DNA of 7,564 nt from Rhodospirillaceae bacterium (GTDB taxonomy: Bacteria > Pseudomonadota > Alphaproteobacteria > Rhodospirillales_A > Casp-alpha2), in assembly GCA_003488105.1 (NCBI GenBank), contig DNMS01000230.1:1-7564 (forward strand), given 5' to 3'. A program made the position numbers and the translations under genes. Each line of letters opens with the position of its first letter. Position 1 is the first letter of the stretch. A model generated the notes under the pieces. It was given only the letters and a program-made list of their open reading frames with translations, was not told the origin of the DNA and did no database searches. Of the stretch, positions 1 to 5,195 are shown piece by piece.

Positions 1-1518
1 CGCATCTCTCAACTGTCGCTGCGCCGCCGGCCGAAGAACTGGCGCCTGCCGGACAAGCCCGACGTCTTGCCGCGCCAGCCCACATTCCTTGAGGAAGAAG
101 CGGTTGCCGCCGCCGAGGCCGAACAGTCCGAACAGGACGATGAGGAAAAGGCCGCCAAGGTCCTGCCGACCAAGCGGCTGAGCCGCGCCGACGCCCGCCG
201 CTCGCGGGCGCTGAAATACAGGATCACCAAGTCCCTGCGTCGCGGCCATACCCTGATCGCCAAGCGTCTGATCCAATCGCCGGACGCCCGGCGACTGTTC
301 TCCACCGCCGAGATGGATCAGGCCAAGGTGCAGTTGGGGACGCGCTATTTCTTCGACCGGCGCACGGACTGGGCCGCCCAATGGCTGGACGGCGCCTTGA
401 AACGGTCGGGCAAGTATCTGCCCGACGGCCATTGGACCTTGGGTTTGATCGCCTGGCGGGCCGGCAACTACGACAAGGCCACGACCCATTTCCGTGCCGC
501 CGCCGACATCGGCTTCGACGACGAATGGATGGACGGGGCCGCCAACTTCTGGGCTGCGCGGGGGCTTCTGGTCACCCGCAAGCCGGAACATGTCACGCAT
601 TATCTTAACGGTGCCGCCCGCCATGCGCGCACGTTCTACGGCCTGCTTGCCGCCCGCATCCTGGGTCAAGAGGTCGCCTACGAATGGTCGTCGCCGCCCG
701 TCGTCGCCGAAGCCGTCGGGCGCATCGTCGACGCCCCGCGCGGCCGCCGGGCCATGGCCCTGGTGCAGGCCGGCCAGGACCTGGGGGCGGAACGCGAATT
801 GCGCAACCTGGCCCGCATTTCCGACAAGAACCAGGCACTTGCCATCCTGGCGCTGGCCGATGCCGGCGGCATGGCCGGATTGGCCGTGCGCCTGTCCGAC
901 CGCCTGTTCCCGGACGGCGGCGGATTCGACGGTGCCGCCTATCCGGTGCCCGCGTGGCTGCCGTCGGGCGGTTTCACGGTCGACCGGGCGCTGGTCTATG
1001 CGGTCATCCGCCAGGAAAGCAAGTTCAACCCCAAGGCAAAAAGCTGGGCCGGGGCCCGCGGCCTGATGCAGTTGATGCCGCGCACGGCCAGCTTCGTGGC
1101 CCAGGATTCGTCCCTGCATCGCCACCGCCTGCCCAAACTTTATGATCCGGACCTCAACCTGAAGCTCGGTCAGAAGTACATCGGCATGCTGCTTGCCGAA
1201 CCGCATATCCAGGGTGATCTGCTGCTGCTTGCCGCAGCCTGGAACGGCGGGCCCGGCAACCTGAACAAATGGCGGCGGCGCATCGAATACACGAACGATC
1301 CGCTGCTGTTCATCGAAACCATCCCGGCCTTCGAAACCCGCCACTTCGTCGAACGGGTGCTGGCCAACCTGTGGATCTACCGCGACCGCCTGGGCCAGGA
1401 CAAACCGTCCCTCGACGCCCTTGCCGCCGGCCAATGGCCGGTCTACAAAGCCTTAGGCCACGGCAAGCTGGAGGTCGCGATTTTCGATGAGCCAACAGAT
1501 GGAATTTCTGCCCGTTAA
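1..1518 (+). CDS. slt: Soluble lytic murein transglycosylase (partial, 5' end outside window)
   Basis: The reading frame is open to the left edge, so the start lies outside the window; the TTG at 67 is only the first start-like codon inside it. The product cleaves the glycan strands of peptidoglycan in the periplasm, leaving 1,6-anhydro-muramic ends. The first ~300 codons are alpha-helical and Ala/Arg-rich, with TPR-like stretches (WTLGLIAWRAGNYDKATTHF), as expected for the ring-shaped superhelical domain of Slt70-type enzymes. The catalytic SLT domain follows: AVIRQESKFNPKA, with the catalytic Glu encoded at 1015-1017, then GARGLMQLMPRTA, AAAWNGGPGNLNKW and a closing IPAFETRHFVERV. All hallmark motifs of the family are intact. 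The 505 codons seen are shorter than a typical ~600-650 aa Slt, consistent with a missing N-terminus and signal peptide. The 3' end overlaps moaB by 32 bases, suggesting co-transcription. Family assignment is secure. Confidence 0.95.
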   Translation, partial: RISQLSLRRRPKNWRLPDKPDVLPRQPTFLEEEAVAAAEAEQSEQDDEEKAAKVLPTKRLSRADARRSRALKYRITKSLRRGHTLIAKRLIQSPDARRLFSTAEMDQAKVQLGTRYFFDRRTDWAAQWLDGALKRSGKYLPDGHWTLGLIAWRAGNYDKATTHFRAAADIGFDDEWMDGAANFWAARGLLVTRKPEHVTHYLNGAARHARTFYGLLAARILGQEVAYEWSSPPVVAEAVGRIVDAPRGRRAMALVQAGQDLGAERELRNLARISDKNQALAILALADAGGMAGLAVRLSDRLFPDGGGFDGAAYPVPAWLPSGGFTVDRALVYAVIRQESKFNPKAKSWAGARGLMQLMPRTASFVAQDSSLHRHRLPKLYDPDLNLKLGQKYIGMLLAEPHIQGDLLLLAAAWNGGPGNLNKWRRRIEYTNDPLLFIETIPAFETRHFVERVLANLWIYRDRLGQDKPSLDALAAGQWPVYKALGHGKLEVAIFDEPTDGISAR

Positions 1519-2008
1519 CATAGCGGTTCTGACCGTATCGGACACGCGGACCCTGGCCGACGACCGGTCGGGCGACACCCTGGTCGAACGACTGACCGCG
1601 GCCGGGCACAAGCTGGCCGACCGCGCCATCGTCAAGGACGATGCCGCGGTGATCGCCGATCAGTTCCGAAAATGGATCAACGATCCCGCCGTCGATTGCA
1701 TCATCTCGACCGGCGGCACCGGGGTCACCGGCCGCGACGTCACGCCCGAGGCTCTTGAGGCCGTCGCGGAAAAAATCATCCCCGGTTTCGGTGAGATGTT
1801 CCGCTGGATCAGCTTTCAGAAGATCAAGTCGTCGACCATTCAATCGCGCGCCTGCGCGGGGGTAGCGAACGGCACCTATATTTTCGTGCTGCCGGGATCG
1901 ACCGGGGCCTGCAAGGACGGCTGGGACGAGATCCTGGTCCATCAATTGGACATCCGCCACAAGCCCTGCAACTTCGTCGAACTGATGCCGCGCCTGAAGG
2001 AGCGCTAA
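1487..2008 (+). CDS. moaB: Molybdenum cofactor biosynthesis protein B (MoaB)
   Basis: This is a 173-aa MoaB/MogA-fold protein. The family binds molybdopterin and, in MogA-type members, adenylylates it before metal insertion; the precise role of MoaB in bacteria is less settled. Visible motifs are [11 protein letters not shown] near the N-terminus (residues 11-21), the molybdopterin-binding loop [15 protein letters not shown] (74-88) and [16 protein letters not shown] (135-150). Length matches E. coli MoaB (about 170 aa). The ATG at 1487 is preceded by GGAGG at 1470-1474, about 12 bases away, and the gene starts inside the end of slt. The last residues ([13 protein letters not shown]) deserve attention: their coding sequence recurs 612 bases downstream with synonymous changes, and base composition drops sharply just after the stop. 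The C-terminus may therefore have been re-made by a recombination event. Confidence 0.95.
   Translation: MSQQMEFLPVNIAVLTVSDTRTLADDRSGDTLVERLTAAGHKLADRAIVKDDAAVIADQFRKWINDPAVDCIISTGGTGVTGRDVTPEALEAVAEKIIPGFGEMFRWISFQKIKSSTIQSRACAGVANGTYIFVLPGSTGACKDGWDEILVHQLDIRHKPCNFVELMPRLKER
1967..2001 (+). repeat. Direct repeat copy 1: 3' end of moaB
   Basis: These 35 bases encode [12 protein letters not shown] at the end of moaB and match 2579-2613 at 33 of 35 positions: 17 identical bases, one mismatch, 9 identical, one mismatch, 7 identical. Both mismatches are synonymous in the moaB frame (CTG/CTA and CTG/TTG, all Leu). Similarity stops abruptly on both sides. This copy is joined to the high-GC moaB body on its left and to AT-rich DNA on its right. 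Confidence 0.85.
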
Positions 2009-2017
2009 GTTTAATGA

Positions 2018-2030
2018 GGAGTCTGACTCC
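2018..2030. repeat. Perfect dyad at left end of AT-rich segment
   Basis: GGAGTC-T-GACTCC is a perfect 6-base inverted repeat with a one-base centre, ten bases after the moaB stop. It could be a protein-binding site or part of an element end; the loop is too short for a normal terminator hairpin. The GACTCCAGC of its right side recurs at 2418-2426 inside the segment. Confidence 0.5.
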
Positions 2031-2049
2031 AGCTTTGATTGCGGGGTGA

Positions 2050-2549
2050 TTGTGCGCTCATTTTGGTCGGTCGCCCGGTGGAGAAATTATAGAGACACAG
2101 GTCGCCTCACTCAAAAATTCAGGCAATATAGAAGTTTATTTTGGTGGGGCACTTGCCCTTTTTACCGTTGTGGAAAGTGGCATTCAGTATCTAGCGGTCC
2201 TGTATACCGTAATGTTAGGTGGCCGATGGGATTGCTCCCTGGTTACCGACATCCGTCTAAGATTAAGAATTTTGACTGTTTCTCTCGGGTTTATGGGGTT
2301 CTCGGATGGCGCAGCCTCATATTTAATAGGTTCCTTCCAGATGGAATTCGGCGCGTTCTTGTCACACTTGGTTTGTATCCATTTTATTTGAGAACACACA
2401 GATTTTACCACGAATTAGACTCCAGCCAGAAAATCCAATTTTGGATAGCACTTTTGATTTTTATGGGAATTTTGGCCGCTGCGATTGGCCCGTGGCTACC
2501 GATTATTTTTACCACTCTGATCTTCATCATACTGCTTTCTCGCCATTAA
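2050..2549 (+). pseudogene. Decayed, probably frameshifted membrane protein gene
   Basis: I do not recognise a family. Two overlapping frames each look protein-like over different halves. The frame from 2050 to 2391 gives a hydrophobic stretch (GNIEVYFGGALALFTVV, then FGAFLSHLVCIHFI before the stop). The frame ending at 2549 gives a natural-looking C-terminus with strong membrane segments (IQFWIALLIFMGILAAAIG and LPIIFTTLIFIILLSRH). Upstream of about 2350 that second frame is Arg/Trp/Cys-rich, as expected of a shadow frame. The simplest reading is one ancestral gene with a net one-base loss (or two-base gain) between about 2340 and 2390. Neither frame has a good start: TTG at 2050 and GTG at 2046 lack a clear ribosome binding site, so the 5' end may also be missing. 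An intact 167-aa protein from 2046 is the alternative. The low GC marks it as foreign to its surroundings. Confidence 0.45.
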
Positions 2550-2578
2550 TTCTTTCCCAGTGAATGCCGCTTGATCGA

Positions 2579-2626
2579 TGCAACTTCGTCGAACTAATGC
2601 CGCGCTTGAAGGAACATCTGGCCTAG
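2579..2626 (+). pseudogene. Direct repeat copy 2: displaced moaB 3' terminus
   Basis: Positions 2579-2613 repeat moaB 1967-2001 at 33 of 35 bases. Read in the moaB frame, 2579-2626 encodes [15 protein letters not shown] and then TAG, so it is a usable alternative C-terminus of MoaB without the rest of the gene. High-GC DNA resumes here, which suggests this is the original end of the resident moaB, cut off by insertion of the AT-rich segment. No start codon or longer MoaB homology lies upstream: the preceding codons read PLDR instead of RHKP. A partial nested echo, AATGCCGCTTGA at 2563-2574, resembles AATGCCGCGCTTGA at 2596-2609 within the copy. Confidence 0.7.
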
Positions 2627-2783
2627 GCGGGATGCCGAAAACGCGAGCCCGGCCAGCAAAAAATCCATATTGACGAAAGGCCCGGTCCGGCGCCAAATCC
2701 GTAACGGAAAAGCGGCCGCGCGCCCGGTGCCGGGACGGCAGGGCCAACACGGGCCGCAACGTATCCATCGGAGAACTCAAAAG

Positions 2784-3062
2784 ATGCGTGTCGCATTGCC
2801 GGCCGCGGCGGTTGCCGTGATGCTGTCGTTTGTTGCCGTCACCACGGCCGTTCAGGCCCAAGACTGCATGGCCGATCCCAAGGCCGCCATCAAGGCCGCC
2901 GAAGGCGAATTCAAGAAGGCGAAGGCGGGCCTGGACAAGACCGCGTCGCGGGGCTTCAACAAGAACATCGACAAGGCGAAGATGGCCGCCAAGACGCAGA
3001 TCAACGATGTTGCCTGTGACAGCGTGGCGAAGGCCCTGGGCTTCCTGGCACCGAGCAAATAA
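2784..3062 (+). CDS. Small secreted protein of unknown function
   Basis: This 92-aa product has a clear Sec signal peptide: a short basic start (MRV), a hydrophobic core and an Ala-X-Ala type site, with predicted cleavage after AVQA (residue 25). The mature part of about 67 aa is Lys/Ala-rich and helical. It has only two cysteines, C28 near the new N-terminus and C78 in NDVACDSVAKALGF, so a periplasmic disulfide is plausible. The ATG at 2784 is favoured over the longer frame from 2670 because it starts the signal peptide directly and has GGAG at 2770-2773. The long Arg/Gly-rich extension from 2670 would hide the signal peptide. I do not recognise the family. It is the first full gene after the disrupted moaB end and is followed by a hairpin, so it may be monocistronic. 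Confidence 0.75.
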   Translation: MRVALPAAAVAVMLSFVAVTTAVQAQDCMADPKAAIKAAEGEFKKAKAGLDKTASRGFNKNIDKAKMAAKTQINDVACDSVAKALGFLAPSK

Positions 3063-3111
3063 GACCATGCGGCGGCTGTTCCCGCAGGCTGCGTGAATGA
3101 ATACGCCGAAA

Positions 3112-3150
3112 CCGAACCGCCGACGGGGGCATGCCTTCGTCGGCGTTCGG
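3112..3150 (+). terminator. Hairpin downstream of the small secreted protein gene
   Basis: The arms at 3112-3125 (CCGAACCGCCGACG) and 3138-3150 (CGTCGGCGTTCGG) pair over 13 bases with one bulged C. The 12-base loop contains a further GGCATGCC palindrome. It lies 50 bases after the stop codon. No T-run follows, so this is not a canonical intrinsic terminator; it may act as an mRNA 3' end, a rho-assisted terminator or an operator. Confidence 0.4.
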
Positions 3151-3195
3151 TCGTCGCGGCACCGAGGCCGATTCGCTCCCTTTTCGCCCGTTTGG

Positions 3196-3204
3196 TTATC
3201 CACA
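3196..3204 (+). promoter_or_regulatory. Consensus DnaA box
   Basis: TTATCCACA matches the classical DnaA box exactly. It faces a second near-consensus box on the opposite strand at 3220-3228, and the two form a 12-base inverted repeat (3194-3205 and 3219-3230, 11 of 12 pairing). It sits in a locally AT-richer intergenic region (31, 28 and 28 of 60 G+C in the rows from 3181, 3241 and 3301). It may serve DnaA control of the downstream gene, a titration site or a replication origin element; a hairpin is the alternative reading. Confidence 0.55.
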
Positions 3205-3219
3205 GATCTCGATATGGGC

Positions 3220-3228
3220 TGTGGAAAA
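3220..3228 (-). promoter_or_regulatory. Near-consensus DnaA box (inverted)
   Basis: TGTGGAAAA differs by one base from TGTGGATAA, the reverse complement of the consensus. It is separated from the first box by 15 bases in a head-to-head arrangement, and two GANTC sites follow closely (3232-3236 and 3240-3244). Confidence 0.45.
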
Positions 3229-3378
3229 CCCGAATCAGCGAATCCTGAAAACGTCAGTTTCCTGAAAGTTTTATCACGTATCCTTGCGGTTGCGGTGGAG
3301 CCGGCATTTTTGCCCGCCAGTTTCACTATAGTTTTGATATCATTCCTGTGCTGGATTTGCCGCGTCTAAGGGGGCCCG

Positions 3379-3870
3379 ATGGACAAGTTCATGAAAAGCC
3401 TGTTGATCGGCGTTGCCGCGTCGATCCTGGTGATCGGCGGCATCGCCGGGATCGGCATCTGGGTCAGCTCGGAGCCGAGCGCCGCCGTATCCGCGACCAC
3501 AGTCAAGGATGACAAGGTGCATACCGTGCGCATGCGCCCGCAAGCCGTGCAGGTCGGCGGCTACAGTCTGAAAAGCAAAGAGAAGGCTAGGCAGCTTCTG
3601 GTTTCCGTCGGCATGCGGGTGACCGGCGGGCACAACGCGGCCAAGGTGTGTCAGCTGATGCCCCGCCTTGTGTCTTCCCTGAACACGGCCTTCGCCAATC
3701 TGGTCAATTATTCCGGCAATGCCCAGGACGCGATTCCCAAAAACCTGACCGGCCAATTGCAGCAGCGCTTTAACAAGGCACTGGGGGGCCGCGTGGTCGA
3801 TGATGTGTTCCTGACCGCCTATCAGGACAAAAAGGACATCCCGCCGACCACCTGCCCGGACGCGACCTGA
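3379..3870 (+). CDS. Membrane-anchored periplasmic protein, FliL-like layout (paralog 1)
   Basis: This is a 163-aa protein with one N-terminal hydrophobic segment (about residues 8-29), either an uncleaved anchor or a signal, followed by a soluble domain expected outside the cytoplasm. The ATG at 3379 follows AAGGGGG at 3368-3374. The domain reads VRMRPQAVQVGGYSLK (50-65), VCQLMPRLVSSLN (90-102), RFNKALGGRVVDDVFLTAY (130-148) and a PPTTC tail. It shares all these blocks, and both cysteines (C91 and C159), with the neighbour at 4059. The architecture, with an anchor, a beta-like segment, a helix, then an LG..V.DV.L strand near the end, recalls FliL-type proteins. There are no flagellar genes here and sequence similarity is faint, so I do not call it FliL. 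The upstream region carries DnaA boxes and GANTC sites, which hints at cell-cycle-linked expression. Confidence 0.8.
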   Translation: MDKFMKSLLIGVAASILVIGGIAGIGIWVSSEPSAAVSATTVKDDKVHTVRMRPQAVQVGGYSLKSKEKARQLLVSVGMRVTGGHNAAKVCQLMPRLVSSLNTAFANLVNYSGNAQDAIPKNLTGQLQQRFNKALGGRVVDDVFLTAYQDKKDIPPTTCPDAT

Positions 3871-3934
3871 CCGCCGCCCGCGGGTGCCGCGTGGATGAAC
3901 CGGTTGGCGCGCGGAACCTAGACCTTTGGCGTGC

Positions 3935-3962
3935 TTGTCAGCAGGATTGAGCAAAGTATTCT
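3935..3962 (+). promoter_or_regulatory. Putative sigma-70 promoter for paralog 2
   Basis: TTGTCA at 3935-3940 and TATTCT at 3957-3962 are separated by 16 bases. They resemble the -35 and -10 consensus with one and two mismatches. They lie about 97 bases before the start of the second paralog in the 188-base gap between the paralogs, suggesting it can be transcribed independently of the first. Confidence 0.35.
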
Positions 3963-4058
3963 CAAGACTACGTCGGGTAAATGAACGCCCGCGCGGTCCA
4001 TCAAAAAAACATATCGAGGGTGCGGCCGAACTTCCGAAGCCATTTCGGAGAGGGAAGG

Positions 4059-4547
4059 ATGCCCGGGTTTATCAAAAGCGTTTTGATCGCTAGCACCGTC
4101 GCCGCAGGCACGGTGGGGTCGGTTGCCGCCATCGGGACGGGGTTCGATGTTGCGCTTCCGGGAGGAGGGACGCGTGCCTTCGATCGGGAACCGTCCGTGG
4201 TCCGTATGGCGCCGATCGCGGTCCATATCGGCGGCTGGACGCTCAAGAAGAAAAAGAACGAAGACAAGGTGGTGATCGTATCGATCGCCATCGACGTGCC
4301 GAACGGCGACGCGCGGGATGCTGTCTGCCGGCTGATGCCACGGCTGGTCTCGGCGGTGAACGGCGAGGTGTCGCGTAACGTGCTGTATCAGGACACCTGG
4401 AAGGAAGCCCTGACCGGCAGCCTGGGGCAGCGCCTGACGGGGCGTTTCAACCGCGCCCTGGGCCGTACCCTGATCAACGACGTGCGCTTGCAGGCCCATG
4501 GCAGCAAGGCCGAGGCCCCGCCGCCGACTTGTGCCGCCGCCATCTGA
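4059..4547 (+). CDS. Membrane-anchored periplasmic protein, FliL-like layout (paralog 2)
   Basis: This is a 162-aa paralog of the gene at 3379, nearly identical in length. The ATG at 4059 is chosen over the upstream ATG at 3981 for two reasons: a purine-rich ribosome binding site (GGAGAGGG) lies just before it, and the start then aligns with the first residues of the paralog (F4, K6, S7 and I10 match). A hydrophobic segment spans about residues 8-28. Shared blocks are VVRMAPIAVHIGGWTLK (47-63), VCRLMPRLVSAVN (89-101), RFNRALGRTLINDVRLQA (129-146) and PPPTC. The cysteines C90 and C158 correspond to C91 and C159 of paralog 1, suggesting a conserved disulfide or pairing role. Divergence is substantial, so the duplication is old. 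Function is unknown. The gene converges on the glycosyltransferase pair, with a hairpin between. Confidence 0.8.
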   Translation: MPGFIKSVLIASTVAAGTVGSVAAIGTGFDVALPGGGTRAFDREPSVVRMAPIAVHIGGWTLKKKKNEDKVVIVSIAIDVPNGDARDAVCRLMPRLVSAVNGEVSRNVLYQDTWKEALTGSLGQRLTGRFNRALGRTLINDVRLQAHGSKAEAPPPTCAAAI

Positions 4548-4576
4548 CGGCCGTACCGGCCCCCCGTGGCGGCAGC
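4533..4576. terminator. Hairpin between convergent genes
   Basis: The arms GCCGCCGCCA (4533-4542) and TGGCGGCAGC (4567-4576) pair with one mismatch around a 24-base loop that contains an inner GGCC/GGCC stem. GTCATTTTCT follows on the plus strand. The structure overlaps the 3' end of paralog 2 and stops just short of the stop codon of the convergent glycosyltransferase gene (4578-4580), a position fitting a shared terminator. The weak T-run keeps confidence modest. Confidence 0.4.
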
Positions 4577-4577
4577 G

Positions 4578-5195
4578 TCATTTTCTAAGCCGACTGCGGG
4601 CGAAGGACGGGCCATCGTCGACGTCTTCCAGTTCGTCGATCAGGGCGATTCTGAGGCCCGCGAGATTGGCCCGGCTGTCGGCCAAGGCCTGATCCGTAGA
4701 CCAGCGCACGCCGCCGAAGGGATCGATGAAGCGCGGCCGGCGACGCAGTCCGACCAGCCAATAGCCGCCATCGGGGGCCGGGCCGAACACGGCGTCATGG
4801 CGGCCCAGAAGTTTGAACGCGCGGGCGATCATCTTGGGCTGAATGCCCGGAATGTCCGACCCGATCAGCACCACCGGCCCCGGCGGCAGCAGCGCCATGA
4901 CCCGCGCCATGCGGGCACCCAGGTCCCCGCCGCCTTGGCTGTGGAAGGACCGGCATCCCGGCGCGGCGGCATGCCACAGACCCCGATCGAAAATGCTTTG
5001 GTCCGGCGACACGGCCAGCCAGCAGCGCCAGCGCCGGTCCCGGCCCAGGCGTCGTGTCAATCCTGCCAGCATGCCCCGGTAGAAGGCCCAGGCGCCGACG
5101 CCGCCGATGTGCCGCGCCAGACGTGTCTTCACGCGGCCCAGGCGCGGCGCCTTGGCGAAAATGACCAGATGGTTCTGCAGGGGGCGGGTTCTCAC
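4578..5195 (-). CDS. TIGR04282 family glycosyltransferase (DUF2064)
   Basis: This is a 205-aa GT-A-fold transferase of the family named rSAM/selenodomain-associated transferase 1, also labelled arsenosugar biosynthesis glycosyltransferase. Motifs are the N-terminal nucleotide-binding FAKAPRLGRVKTRLA (13-27), GGGDLGARMARVM (88-100), the DXD-like region LIGSDIPGIQP (110-120) and FGPAPDGGYWLVGL (137-150), followed by the WSTDQAL segment (165-171). The start is the GTG at 5195, which overlaps the TGA stop of the upstream glycosyltransferase in a GTGA junction (5192-5195), so the two are translationally coupled. A longer frame to 5252 only adds residues shadowing the neighbour's coding sequence. 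Length fits the family. The sugar donor and acceptor are not deducible; no ArsS-type radical SAM/selenodomain partner is in the window. Confidence 0.9.
   Translation of the reverse strand: MRTRPLQNHLVIFAKAPRLGRVKTRLARHIGGVGAWAFYRGMLAGLTRRLGRDRRWRCWLAVSPDQSIFDRGLWHAAAPGCRSFHSQGGGDLGARMARVMALLPPGPVVLIGSDIPGIQPKMIARAFKLLGRHDAVFGPAPDGGYWLVGLRRRPRFIDPFGGVRWSTDQALADSRANLAGLRIALIDELEDVDDGPSFARSRLRK

Larger units (their letters stand above)
2002..2578. mobile_element. AT-rich inserted segment between moaB 3'-end repeats (putative element remnant)
   Basis: Composition changes abruptly after the moaB stop. Hand counts of 60-base rows give 27/60 G+C at 2101-2160 and 22/60 at 2401-2460, against 44/60 within moaB at 1561-1620. 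The segment is bounded by direct repeats of the moaB 3' end and ends where high-GC DNA resumes near 2580. It carries one decayed membrane-protein gene and a perfect short dyad at its left end. No integrase or transposase is visible, so it is at most a remnant. Alternatives are a leftover from homologous replacement of moaB by a foreign allele, or horizontally acquired filler DNA. The composition contrast and repeats are seen; the mobile origin is inferred. Confidence 0.45.
3170..3244. promoter_or_regulatory. Cluster of three GANTC (CcrM-type) sites around the DnaA boxes
   Basis: GATTC at 3170-3174 and GAATC at 3232-3236 and 3240-3244 flank the DnaA box pair. In many alphaproteobacteria the cell-cycle methyltransferase CcrM methylates GANTC, and methylation state changes transcription of some promoters. 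Three sites within 75 bases is more than expected by chance in GC-rich DNA. The remainder of the 316-base intergenic stretch (3063-3378) holds only the hairpin at 3112-3150 and the ribosome binding site of the next gene; I see no convincing sigma-70 promoter in it. Confidence 0.35.

Noticed and set aside
2670..2698. TTGACG as a -35 element for the secreted protein gene
   Set aside because: No convincing -10 element lies 16-18 bases downstream (CCAAAT/CAAATC only).
2496..3326. 276-aa minus-strand open frame
   Set aside because: Arg/Gly-rich shadow of the secreted-protein region, crossing both the AT-rich segment boundary and the intergenic region; no recognisable motif.
3097..3369. 90-aa plus-strand open frame in the intergenic region
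   Set aside because: It runs through the hairpin and DnaA boxes, has no ribosome binding site and a low-complexity Arg/Pro start, and its stop overlaps the ribosome binding site of the next gene. Most likely chance.
3649..3678. LMPRL in both MoaB tail and the paralogous proteins
   Set aside because: Five residues only, with unrelated surrounding sequence; coincidence is the simplest explanation, not shared ancestry with the moaB repeat.
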